Origin: Methylobacterium sp. E-045
GTDB lineage: Bacteria; Pseudomonadota; Alphaproteobacteria; Rhizobiales; Beijerinckiaceae
DNA length: 64,000 bases
Direction: 5' to 3'
NCBI RefSeq assembly: GCF_022829685.1
Contig: NZ_JAKSYE010000026.1
Coordinates: 1 to 64,000 of the forward strand
A program made the translations under genes and the position numbers. Below are positions 9,501 to 16,732 of this stretch, in pieces. Under the pieces are notes generated by a model. It was not told where the DNA came from and did not search any database. It saw nothing but the letters and a program-made list of their open reading frames with translations. Position 1 is the first letter of the stretch. Every line of letters begins with the position of its first letter.

Positions 9501-9849
9501 GCTGACGCTGCTGGGGCATAGCAACGAGTTGGCGACAAGCACAGTCGGTTTGCGGGCCGAGGCACAACTCGGCTCTGACCTCCTGCCCGGCATACCAGCA
9601 AGACTTCGCCTGCTGGCTGGTTGGCGGCGTGCTTACGGCGATCTCGCACCCGGTGCGTTTCTGGCATTCGGCTCAGGTGAGTCTTTCCTGACGGCAGGCG
9701 TTCCCGTGGACCGAGACGCCTTCGTAGGTCAGGCTGGGATCGATTGGGCACTGACGCCAGCAACAAGTCTCGGCTTCGCCTATGGCGGCCAGATTGGTGC
9801 TCGCGCAGCCGATCACAGTGTCAAAGGTCGCTTCAGTTACGCCTTCTAA
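6538..9849 (+). CDS. Autotransporter with N-terminal PAP2-type acid phosphatase passenger
   Basis: This is a type V secreted protein whose passenger is a phosphatase. A signal peptide (hydrophobic core then ARAQ-DA, about residues 22-48) is followed by a class A acid phosphatase/PAP2 domain. That domain has an RP dipeptide near residue 205, PSGHS at about 245-249 and SRNVLGVHYPLD at about 280-291, fitting SR-x5-H-x3-D. I see no Lys at the usual distance before RP. Then come passenger-associated repeat sequences (GTGTLALTGANSYSGGTT, about 478-495), a linker, and a C-terminal 12-strand beta-barrel domain (from about 825) ending in GRFSYAF with terminal Phe. An alternative start at 6601 has a better GAGG site and a shorter signal. 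It probably displays a periplasm-exported phosphatase on the cell surface. The phosphatase half is AT-richer than the barrel half, which hints at domain fusion. Confidence 0.88.
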   Translation: MRTILCGTEMPTSQKTLNTRLMSSSAIRLILSSIYISIVFIGGARAQDATCAGTGCNTKGIAGVLSGFNSLLNSTQGQNALQANQFTVVQIYANSSSSDKIRAIANNIQVGDLFFASNIYGRVLGPARTQMIANDYNNYVNNNNSATNSSGATTSYLSPVYTYLQSVVDNSGKHADAVKSTFGAIDTYGQAYDALSVASGGNPRPFQTTSSIRNNPWMAGPGISPDMASQQANAWKDLAKGESFPSGHSTFGNTLGISFAMMDPQHFRAFLSSGVEFAYSRNVLGVHYPLDSIAGRIIATYTIAHELDKKSTTGASSQQALNNAASAFSNFFPATSPVCGSGVASVSACVSAGLLNNSANLAAQRARYRYLLTYNLPSVGPTDEPMSVPKEAHHLLDTRFPYLSKKQKNDVLKTTSLPSGAALSSSSNWDRINLFDAAGGYGALTKPTTIIMNATQGGFNALDTWDNDITGVGSLTKAGTGTLALTGANSYSGGTTVAGGVLASLGTLTGSVTVQAGAGFVNAGTLNANGGAIDNAGTFNNLVGATINGSVTNSGSLANDGTINGTLTVTQGGIHTGNGTVGELIVGTGGTLSPGHSIGAIHVLGNLALTPGSTHVAELNPGAADHIHVEGRAQLGGNLEVRSYAGLSSRLGERLEILRAEGGVAGRFSRVSAPHFGTLEAAFPFLAPRLDYGLRSVGLTLSRSDVLFAEVAQTRNQSAVAQAADRLSSGALLTALTSLDRNTAPGAFQTLSGEVHASAVTAQFETGAVVREAVLDRMRWGEVGLRSGDGIGQRFAPGATVPAAFAADPSGRAPIISQVTLPARTPSPFTSWGQGFGSFGATAGNDNAARLTRETGGFVLGGDIRLGDLWRVGVASGYTVTSFDVTGRLSSGSVESGFGALYGSGVVGPVAMRLGFIGSGNNLSTQRSIGFLGLQDNGTARYNGRTFQGFGEVGYQIATGFGLIEPFLGGAAIRIEQDGARENGGSAALTLLGHSNELATSTVGLRAEAQLGSDLLPGIPARLRLLAGWRRAYGDLAPGAFLAFGSGESFLTAGVPVDRDAFVGQAGIDWALTPATSLGFAYGGQIGARAADHSVKGRFSYAF

Positions 9850-9873
9850 ATCGCTGTTGCATATGAGGCTACC

Positions 9874-9903
9874 AGGGCGGTTGAGCGCTGGCTCTGCCGC
9901 CCT
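9874..9903 (+). terminator. Candidate terminator after the autotransporter gene
   Basis: A perfect 7-bp stem AGGGCGG (9874-9880) pairs with CCGCCCT (9897-9903) around a 16-nt loop, 25 bp after the autotransporter stop codon. The following bases are CATTGTTTG, only partly T-rich. The position suggests a terminator; the tract is weak. Confidence 0.4.
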
Positions 9904-10339
9904 CATTGTTTGAACGAACTGCGCAATGCCTTCGGTGCCAATCGACAATGTACTAATGGTTCGCTTTATCGAGTACAATAGGACCGGTAGAACAACATTC
10001 ATAGTTCGGATAGCAGGATAATCGAGCTTGGCGGCATTTTCTGCGATACTGGTATGCTGCTGCGTTGTTGCAAGCGGGCTGCGATTTTTTCTCTCAATTC
10101 AAACTGCCATCGGCAGGTGCGTGTCACCACCCCCAGGCATGATGTTGACAAAAGGATTTTAGTCCTATATTTACGTTGCCGGTCGCTGCGTTTGCGGCCC
10201 TTCGAGTACCGATGGGGGGCCTTGTACTGCGCTTGAGCCAGTGCTGGCGAGCATGCTCAAACACGCAGGCTTCGACCTGCAAATCTACCCATTAGCAAGG
10301 CGGCCTTCGGGCCGCCTTCTTCGTTTCAGGAGCCCTGTG
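9904..10339. other. Intergenic region with a second hairpin
   Basis: About 430 bp without a convincing gene. Near its end, AAGGCGGC (10297-10304) pairs with GCCGCCTT (10311-10318) around CTTCGG, followed by CTTCGTTTC. This is a strong tetraloop-type hairpin of the intrinsic-terminator kind, placed only 20 bp before the next start codon, so it could be an upstream terminator or an attenuator-like element. Nothing else stands out. Confidence 0.4.
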
Positions 10340-10966
10340 ATGAACACGACAACGAGTGACACCGGCGAAGCCACCAACCACACCAACAACGACGCGGCAG
10401 CGAATACCGCAGACACCGCCAACCCTGCCGTAATTTTGTTCGGCACCGATGAGGGCGGCAAGCCACACGCCTCGACGTTTAGCCAAGCCGAGGTCGAACT
10501 CGCCGAGCGGGCAGCCGGGTTGATGGGCCTTCGCGTGCTGCACATCACGACCGACGAACACCGAACTGTCGCCGCTCAGTTGCCCGCAGGCCGAATCTTC
10601 GCACAAAGCGGTCGTGGGTTCGTACCGTTCGTAAAGAAGGCCCTGTACGAGCGCTTGCTGAACTTGGCTGGCCCCGGCGAAGCACCACCGCGCTCGGTAG
10701 CGGCCATGCCAAATTCGCCGCCCTCAAACGATATGCCTGCGCCAGCAGGTGATTCTACGCGCCCAGCCAGCTGGGCCGAGGTCAAGGTCGGCAGCCTGGT
10801 GCTCGCGTCAACGGGCCAACAGGAAGGGTGGTTCGAATCGGTTGTAGTCTACACAAAGGCCGACAGCCTGTTCGAGTTGCGCTGGCGCGACTGGCCTGAG
10901 GAGGCGCACTTCGTTCGGCATCGTGACGCGCTGGCGCTGCTCAGCCCACTCGGTCCCGAGGCGTAG
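10340..10966 (+). CDS. Hypothetical protein, 208 aa
   Basis: The start at 10340 follows CAGGAG and fits coding use; the frame upstream passes through a terminator-like hairpin and is not coding. Residues 1-30 are Thr/Asn/Ala-rich and disordered. Residues 30-105 (VILFGTDEGGKPHASTFSQA onward) form a probable small alpha/beta domain. After a Pro-rich linker, residues 140-205 (GSLVLASTGQQEGWFESVVV onward) look like a small beta-barrel. This layout resembles uncharacterised proteins found on alphaproteobacterial islands, but I cannot name a family. It lies 10 bp upstream of a DUF3768 gene and is probably cotranscribed with it. Confidence 0.6.
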   Translation: MNTTTSDTGEATNHTNNDAAANTADTANPAVILFGTDEGGKPHASTFSQAEVELAERAAGLMGLRVLHITTDEHRTVAAQLPAGRIFAQSGRGFVPFVKKALYERLLNLAGPGEAPPRSVAAMPNSPPSNDMPAPAGDSTRPASWAEVKVGSLVLASTGQQEGWFESVVVYTKADSLFELRWRDWPEEAHFVRHRDALALLSPLGPEA

Positions 10967-10976
10967 GACCATCGGC

Positions 10977-11360
10977 ATGACCACGATGTCATCCGTCGCT
11001 GAACCCGGCGGCCTGCCGAATGAGCCAGCGGCGGCTCGTGCCACCGCTGCTATTCGCAGCCTCAATGATGCATTTCGCCGCACCTTCAGGGGCGGCGCCG
11101 TGCTGGAAACGCTCGGTATCGTCAACCTGAGGGACGCTGATCGCATCGCCGTGCTGCTGGCAGTACAGCGGTTCACGGGGTTCAAACCCGGCAATGCCCC
11201 CTATGACGAACATGACTTCGGCGTCGTCGAGGTCGGTCAGCATCGTTGCTATTGGAAGATCGATACCTACGACCTCTCGATGCTGGGTCACTCCCCCGAT
11301 GCAGCCGACCCTTCGATAACGGCCAGGGTACTCACGGTCATGCTTGCAGACGAGTACTGA
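10977..11360 (+). CDS. DUF3768-family protein
   Basis: DUF3768 proteins are small alphaproteobacterial proteins of unknown role found on islands and plasmids. The recognisable core is LNDAFRRTF near residue 30, then a GI(V)NL segment, YDEHDFGVVEV with the conserved EHDFG, WKIDTYD, and finally DPSITARVLTVMLADEY at the C-terminus. Start at 10977 (MTTMSS) gives 127 residues; an upstream GTG-free extension overlapping the previous gene is less likely. The length fits the family. No catalytic role is known, and the link to the preceding hypothetical gene is by spacing only. Confidence 0.75.
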   Translation: MTTMSSVAEPGGLPNEPAAARATAAIRSLNDAFRRTFRGGAVLETLGIVNLRDADRIAVLLAVQRFTGFKPGNAPYDEHDFGVVEVGQHRCYWKIDTYDLSMLGHSPDAADPSITARVLTVMLADEY

Positions 11361-11371
11361 CCATGCCGGCC

Positions 11372-11665
11372 TCAGCCAATTTTCAAAATACTTTGACTGC
11401 GACCGCCCTTTGGCTTTCGACCGGCCCGCAGAGGTCGCGGCGCTTCGCTGCTCTCATCATACGAACGCAACAGCGTATCGACCTCAACTCCCAGCACGGC
11501 GGCCAAACGATCCAGCACGTCGATTGTGGGATTTACGACACCTCGCTCGATGCCGCTCAGATATGGCGCAGCCACGCGGGAATCCACAGCGAGCGTCTCC
11601 TGAGACAGCCCCCGCGTAGAACGCAAATGTCTGACATTCCAAGCCAAGCGAGCCCGCGCATCCAT
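11372..11665 (-). CDS. XRE-family helix-turn-helix transcriptional regulator
   Basis: The 97-residue protein contains a canonical Cro/C1-type HTH at residues 5-65: NVRHLRSTRGLSQETLAVDS, then PYLSGIERGVVNPTIDVLDR, then LAAVLGVEVDTLL. The tail is basic. Such short stand-alone HTH_3 proteins act as repressors in islands and toxin-antitoxin loci, but I see no toxin partner next to it. It converges on the DUF3768 gene (12 bp apart) and is divergent from the lipoprotein-like gene at 11772, which it might control. Confidence 0.88.
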   Translation of the reverse strand: MDARARLAWNVRHLRSTRGLSQETLAVDSRVAAPYLSGIERGVVNPTIDVLDRLAAVLGVEVDTLLRSYDESSEAPRPLRAGRKPKGGRSQSILKIG

Positions 11666-11771
11666 GCACCCCAGGCACGTGCATACCCTCGCTTAATCCA
11701 TGACGTATATGATATGAATTAGGCGTGAGAGGCGGCTCACAGTTCATGTTCGCGGCCAAGGAGGAAAAAAC

Positions 11772-12131
11772 ATGGGGGATCGTGCGACACGGTTATGGCG
11801 GAGGGCTGCCATTGCGTCGTTTGTGGTCTCGGTCACCTTTGCTGGCGTCTCGGCCTGCTCGGGCATCGTAAGCTGCGCTAGCCAGCCTGTGCAGACCGCT
11901 CTACAGCGTGCACTCGACAAGCTTTACGCGCAGTCACGACAGCTTGCTGATGTTCAGGTCAAGGTCGCGGATATCATTGTCGTTCAGCAAAATTCTCAGT
12001 CAGCTACCTGCCGTGCCGCGATGAACATTACGGTTGATTACCTCGGAACACAGCAAAATGAGAGCGTTGTGGCGACCTTTGTCGCCGAGCGTACCGAGCG
12101 AGGTGATATCATCGTCACAATAAGTCAGTGA
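11772..12131 (+). CDS. Small exported protein, possible lipoprotein
   Basis: The 119-residue product starts after GGAGGAAAAAAC, an excellent ribosome-binding site. An N-terminal basic segment (RATRLWRR) and hydrophobic helix (residues 13-28) end in GVSACSG, a plausible lipobox with Cys at residue 29. Alternatively it is a signal peptide cleaved nearby. The mature part has two more cysteines and a short beta-rich region (RAAMNITVDYLGTQQNESVV), as in periplasmic domains. No family recognised. It is separated from the downstream DUF805 gene by an AT-rich 210-bp gap. Confidence 0.65.
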   Translation: MGDRATRLWRRAAIASFVVSVTFAGVSACSGIVSCASQPVQTALQRALDKLYAQSRQLADVQVKVADIIVVQQNSQSATCRAAMNITVDYLGTQQNESVVATFVAERTERGDIIVTISQ

Positions 12132-12341
12132 GCAAAACGAGGCTTTCGCGGCTCGGTCGGAACTTATAAATTTTTAAACAGATTTAGCAACGCTTATCTG
12201 AGCATGATTTAGCACAATTACCTTCATAATACATACGGAATACAAAAATATTAACCCCGACAACCGCTTAGCTGCTGGTTGCATGAGAACAAAAGGTTTT
12301 GCAGCGAATCTTGTAACCCACTAAAATACACGGGGGCAAAA

Positions 12342-12866
12342 ATGATAAATTCCTACACCAATGCTATGCGCAACTATGCAGTGTTGCAAGGGCGAACCTC
12401 ACGCGGCGACTACTGGCGCTTCGTTCTCGTATACGTCGGCATCGCACTCATCGCCTTGGTGGTCGATGCAGCGCTTGGTACAGGCAATAAGGACGGCGGC
12501 CTGTTCATTGGCCTGGTGCACCTCGGCCACCTGATACCGCAGATCGCCGCTGGCGTTCGCCGCATGCACGACACCGACCATTCGGGCTGGTGGCTGTTGC
12601 TCAGCCCCGTCGCGCTGGTCTTCGCCTGCTTTGCCGGGACGCCGGGCCCGAACCGGTTCGGGCCGCCCCCGGTGGCCGGTGCCGTGCCCCCGTCAATTGG
12701 CGTCGCCCCCGCAGGCCCTGTGCCGGCTCACCCCGTTGGGCAGCCGCAACGTGACGTGATCGCCGAGATCGAGCGGCTTGCGAAGCTTCGCGCCGGCGGC
12801 AGCCTGTCAGAGGCCGAGTTCGAAGTGATGAAAGCGCAGGCCCTGTCGCAGGCGCGTGGCGCGTGA
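12342..12866 (+). CDS. DUF805 membrane protein with C-terminal SHOCT domain
   Basis: DUF805 is a small inner-membrane domain of unknown role, seen in phage and host proteins. Here it comprises residues 1-100: the typical YAVLQGRTSRGDYWRFVL start, transmembrane helices, and QIAAGVRRMHDTDHSGWWLL. A Pro/Gly-rich linker follows, then a SHOCT motif (EIERLAKLRAGGSLSEAEFE) at about 150-170. SHOCT segments usually mark oligomerising or partner-binding tails. The start at 12342 gives the normal DUF805 N-terminus (MINSYTNAMRNY); the upstream ATG at 12279 is not family-like. Its stop overlaps the GTG start of the next gene, which has the same kind of tail, implying a coupled pair. Confidence 0.85.
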   Translation: MINSYTNAMRNYAVLQGRTSRGDYWRFVLVYVGIALIALVVDAALGTGNKDGGLFIGLVHLGHLIPQIAAGVRRMHDTDHSGWWLLLSPVALVFACFAGTPGPNRFGPPPVAGAVPPSIGVAPAGPVPAHPVGQPQRDVIAEIERLAKLRAGGSLSEAEFEVMKAQALSQARGA

Positions 12867-13294
12867 ACGACGACACCGCCTGGGTGCTGGTCGCGGTCAC
12901 CGTTTGCGTCGCGATCTACGGCCTGCCCTCGATCATTGCCTTCCATCGCCATCACCCCAACCGCTGGATCATCCTGGCGGTCAACGGCCTGTTCGGCGGA
13001 ACGCTCGTTGGGTGGGTCGTGGCGTTGGTCTGGGCGCTTCATGCAGTGCATCGGTCAGATCAGCCCGGCGCCTCGCAGGGCGGTGAGTCGGGGCTGAACC
13101 TGTTCGTCAACGACATTCAGAGGGGTGCCCTCGTGGCGGCCCCTCACGGGCATGGGGTCGGAAACGTGCAGCCAGCCCTGTCACCCGGCGATGCGGTGCG
13201 GGAGTTCGAACGCCTCGCGGATCTTCGTACCGCCGGCTACATCGACGAAGGCGAACACCGAATGCTCAAAGCCTTGATCCTTCGAAAGATGTAG
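12863..13294 (+). CDS. Superinfection-immunity-like membrane protein with SHOCT-like tail
   Basis: The gene uses a GTG start overlapping the previous stop (GTGA), which indicates translational coupling. Residues 5-60 contain two transmembrane helices around NRWIILAVNGLFGGTLVGW, the signature of the T4 Imm-type superinfection immunity family, many members of which are small inner-membrane proteins of unknown role. The C-terminus (AVREFERLADLRTAGYIDEG) repeats the SHOCT-like module of the upstream partner. A role in blocking phage DNA entry is possible by family analogy only. Length is 143 residues. Confidence 0.75.
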   Translation: MNDDTAWVLVAVTVCVAIYGLPSIIAFHRHHPNRWIILAVNGLFGGTLVGWVVALVWALHAVHRSDQPGASQGGESGLNLFVNDIQRGALVAAPHGHGVGNVQPALSPGDAVREFERLADLRTAGYIDEGEHRMLKALILRKM

Positions 13295-13483
13295 GGCGGA
13301 TGGCTCCTATCGACCCAACTCAGTCGTACTGGCCATCGTCAGCGCTGCTCGAAAGCGGTCATTCGTCAGACGTCCAAGAACTTTGCCTCGGAGTGGACAG
13401 AAGCCCTTGACCGGTTGGACATCCAAGGTCTGGTCAAATCCGACAGCCGGCGGTCATTTTGATTTCTACAGTCTACCCATCTC

Positions 13484-16399
13484 CTAGCGACGGCGACGGC
13501 TCCCGTACGTTATCCGCCGCAGCACGTGAGAGAGCTGATCCGCCGAATATGGTTTATGCAGCAACTCGAACCCGTGGTCGTCATTCTGCGCCAGCACATG
13601 GCTGTAGCCCGAGGCCAGCACGACCGGCATTCTCGGTAGATGGCGCCGTAGTTCCTCCGCCAAGGCAATCCCACCCATGCCTGGCATCACCACATCCGAG
13701 AACACCGCATCGAACCCGTCGCCGTCAGGCCCAAGGCGATCCAGCGCGTGCTCCGCGTTGGCAACCCATTCCGTGCGGTAACCGAGGTCTTCGAGGATCT
13801 GCGTCGCGAACTTGCCGACCTCGATGTTGTCCTCAACAACCAGAACCTTGAGGCCCTTGCCATCCGGCCCGGGCCCGATCCCCTCCTCGTCCGCGACCGC
13901 GTCTAACACAGCCTCAACCTCGGGCAGGTACAGCGAGAATGTCGTGCCTTGGCCGAGCACGCTGTGAACGTCCACATCTCCGCCGGACTGTTTGGCAAAG
14001 CCAAACACTTGGGAGAGGCCGAGGCCAGTACCTTTCCCAACCTCTTTCGTCGTGAAGAACGGCTCGAAGATGCGCGTTAAGTCTTCTTCAGCGATGCCGG
14101 TACCGGTGTCGGTCAATTCCACCACCGCGAATGGGCCAGGGCCGCCAGCGTGTCCACGGATTGGCGGTATTGGCGCGCTGCAGCGCAGCCGCATCGTCAG
14201 CGTTCCCTCGCCGTTCATGGCGTCGCGGGCGTTGACTGCGATGTTGACCAGCGCGGTCTCGAACTGGCTCTGGTCCACCTTGATGAAGCAGTTTGCATCG
14301 GTCCGCTCAGCAACAACTTGGACACGCGCGCCCGTCACCGTGTCGAGCATGTCCGCCACGGCACGGAGGCGTTCACCCACGTTCAAGACCTCAGGCTTGA
14401 GAGCCTGCCTACGGGCGAAGGCCAGTAGCTGCCCGGTCAACCTCGCGGCGCGGTCGACCGTGTCCGAAACCGCATCCATGTATCGCTTGCGGCGATCCTC
14501 CGGGAGATCAGGACGGCGTAAGAAATCGACCGACGAACGGATAATCGTCAGCAGGTTGTTGAAGTCGTGGGCGACGCCCCCCGTGAGCTGACCCACTGCC
14601 TCCATCTTCTGCGACTGACGAAGTTGCTCCTCGGATCGCAGTAACTCCTCAGTGCGCTCGGCAATGCGCTGTTCGAGCGTGTCGTTGAGAGCGCGCAGGG
14701 CGGCGGTCGCGCGGTCGCGCTCAGCTTCGATCTTGCGACGCTCGTTCAAGTCGAGCAGCACGCCGGGGAAGGTCAGCGGCGTGCCGTCCGCTCCGTGGGT
14801 CACATGACCGTTGGCTTCGAGCCAGTAAAATTTCCCATCCGCGCGGCGCGTGCGGTACTGGTGCGCGTAGTGACCGCCCCGCGCGATGGCTTCGTTGATG
14901 GCGCCTGCCAAACCGGCTTGGTCGTCCGGATGGACGGTTGCAACGATTTGAGCGAGCGGAATGCCTTCCCGTCCAAGGGCTGGGTCGAGACCGAAAGCCT
15001 GCGCGAACGCCTCATCGACCGTGAACCGGTCGGTCGGCAGATCCCAAAGCCAAGTGCCGATGATCGCACCGGCCGCCAGCGCGTTTTTTACGCGCTCGAC
15101 GTTGTCCCGCGCGACCATCTCGCTGGTGCGCAGGCGCTCCTCCGCGTTCCGCCGCTCGGTGGTGTCGCTGAAAATGATCGCGAGTTGTCGATCTGCAGGA
15201 TCGCCGACCGGGACGGCGCGAACGTCGAACCAGCGCTGGAACGCCTCGGCGTAGCTCTCAAACGTCGCCGGTTCACGGCTCTTGGCCACTCGGCCGTAGG
15301 TCTCGAACCAGAACTTTTCCAGGTTCGGGGCAAACTCGGTGACCCACTTACCACGCAGGTTCACGCCTGCCTGCTTCTCAAAGGCAGGGTTGGCCTCAAC
15401 GAAGCGGTAGTCCACTGGTTGGTCGTCTGCGTCGTACTTGACCTCGACGATGGCGAACGCGGCTTCCACGGTTTCCAGGATCGTACGGAAGCGTTCCTCA
15501 GCCGCCTTAAGCGCCTCGCCCGCCAGATGCTCCTCGGTGCGGTCGCGCATGATCTTGACGAAGCCGGCGTGGGTTCCGTCGGCGTTGCGCAGGACCATCA
15601 TTTCGCCGGAAGCCCAGAAGCGTTTCTCGCCCTTTTTCACGTGCCAGCGCTCGTCGGCGGCACGACCGTCTCGCAGGGCGACTTGCATCTCGAATTCGAT
15701 CCGCCCGCAGGCGCGGTCCTCCGGCGTAGCGATGCGATTGGCATCCTGGCCGACTATCTCGTCAGCGGTCCAACCCGTGACGTGCTCGGCACCCTTGTTC
15801 CAATCCGTGACGATGCCGTCTCGATCAGTGACGACGATGGCGAAATCCAGTGCACTGTCGAATACCGACCGGTAGCGGTGTTCGCTGGCTTCCAAGGCCC
15901 TACGATCCCAGCGGTAGCCGGTGACATCTACCTGAGCGCCGAGATGATAGAGAACGTGTCCTTCGGCATCAAGAATTGGACTGATGTACAGCTCGTTGAC
16001 GAATGACGTGCCGTCCTTGCGATAGTTCAACAGATCGACGGTGATGTCTCGCGTGGTAAGCAGAGCCGCGCGAATGCTCTCGACATCTAGAGGATTGGTA
16101 TCGGGACCCTGGAGGAACCGGCAGTTGCGCCCGAGCAGCTCGTCGGCGCTATATCCCGAAAGCTGTTGGAATGCTCGGTTTGCGAAGACAATGGGATCAT
16201 CCGGCAGCCGGGGGTTGGTCAGGATCATCGGCATGCGGGTCTTCTCGATCACCGAGAACAATTCGTCGTGCCCTATGGGGGACGAACGCATCGGACGACC
16301 GAAAGCCGTGCCTTCATTCTCCTCGCGTGACACCTCCAGGCGTCGCACCTCAGCCTCAAGCTCCTCTCGCGAGAGGGTCGACAAATCCCGTTCAGCCAC
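13484..16399 (-). CDS. LOV-domain hybrid histidine kinase with receiver domain
   Basis: A 971-residue soluble blue-light sensor kinase. After a short coiled N-terminus, residues 50-160 form a LOV domain with the canonical GRNCRFLQGP (photoactive Cys at about residue 93), LLNYRKDG and a terminal GAQVDVT. Three more PAS domains follow (about 170-300, 300-430, 440-560). A HisKA dimerisation domain with GGVAHDFNNLL (phosphoacceptor His near 610) precedes a HATPase with TGTGIAEE and GKGTGLGL. A receiver domain (about 850-971, acceptor Asp in FSDVVMPGM, Lys in LLHKPY) ends the protein. Such kinases in Methylobacterium-like bacteria couple light to stress or motility. It is located in the island, two genes from a chemoreceptor on the same strand. 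Confidence 0.92.
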   Translation of the reverse strand: MAERDLSTLSREELEAEVRRLEVSREENEGTAFGRPMRSSPIGHDELFSVIEKTRMPMILTNPRLPDDPIVFANRAFQQLSGYSADELLGRNCRFLQGPDTNPLDVESIRAALLTTRDITVDLLNYRKDGTSFVNELYISPILDAEGHVLYHLGAQVDVTGYRWDRRALEASEHRYRSVFDSALDFAIVVTDRDGIVTDWNKGAEHVTGWTADEIVGQDANRIATPEDRACGRIEFEMQVALRDGRAADERWHVKKGEKRFWASGEMMVLRNADGTHAGFVKIMRDRTEEHLAGEALKAAEERFRTILETVEAAFAIVEVKYDADDQPVDYRFVEANPAFEKQAGVNLRGKWVTEFAPNLEKFWFETYGRVAKSREPATFESYAEAFQRWFDVRAVPVGDPADRQLAIIFSDTTERRNAEERLRTSEMVARDNVERVKNALAAGAIIGTWLWDLPTDRFTVDEAFAQAFGLDPALGREGIPLAQIVATVHPDDQAGLAGAINEAIARGGHYAHQYRTRRADGKFYWLEANGHVTHGADGTPLTFPGVLLDLNERRKIEAERDRATAALRALNDTLEQRIAERTEELLRSEEQLRQSQKMEAVGQLTGGVAHDFNNLLTIIRSSVDFLRRPDLPEDRRKRYMDAVSDTVDRAARLTGQLLAFARRQALKPEVLNVGERLRAVADMLDTVTGARVQVVAERTDANCFIKVDQSQFETALVNIAVNARDAMNGEGTLTMRLRCSAPIPPIRGHAGGPGPFAVVELTDTGTGIAEEDLTRIFEPFFTTKEVGKGTGLGLSQVFGFAKQSGGDVDVHSVLGQGTTFSLYLPEVEAVLDAVADEEGIGPGPDGKGLKVLVVEDNIEVGKFATQILEDLGYRTEWVANAEHALDRLGPDGDGFDAVFSDVVMPGMGGIALAEELRRHLPRMPVVLASGYSHVLAQNDDHGFELLHKPYSADQLSHVLRRITYGSRRRR

Positions 16400-16732
16400 T
16401 TGACCAGCCCTATTTGGAGGGCTCGTCCTAGTCCGTAGTGAGTCCGCTTTCTATCATTTTCGGACGTCGCGCCACAGTTCGTGCAATGTGGCAGAAGGGT
16501 CGAGAGCGGGCACGGCGGCGGCATCCGCTTTCCCGCATTACCCGCCGAGAAGCGGACCGGCCGAATTCCACCCATCGCGGACCCTGGGAAGGTTCGGTTG
16601 CCCGCAGCTTGGTAGACGAAAACCTACGACTGGAGCGGTTGAGTTTAAGATCGTCCGACTTCGACCGAAATGTTGATGGATCGGCCGCTTAACCGGCGGC
16701 GTGCTCCCTACGGGCACGCCGCCTAACGAAGG
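16400..16732 (-). other. Intergenic region with inverted repeat downstream of the chemoreceptor
   Basis: No gene is apparent in these 333 bp. A perfect 10-bp inverted repeat GGCGGCGTGC (16695-16704) and GCACGCCGCC (16714-16723) with a 9-nt loop lies just after the chemoreceptor stop (read on the minus strand). It is the likely transcription end of that gene, although no T-run follows. The rest would carry the promoter of the LOV kinase, which I could not delimit. Confidence 0.4.

Noticed and set aside
14795-16006. A 403-residue plus-strand frame opposite the LOV kinase
   Set aside because: Antisense to PAS and LOV domains; no ribosome-binding site or recognisable fold.
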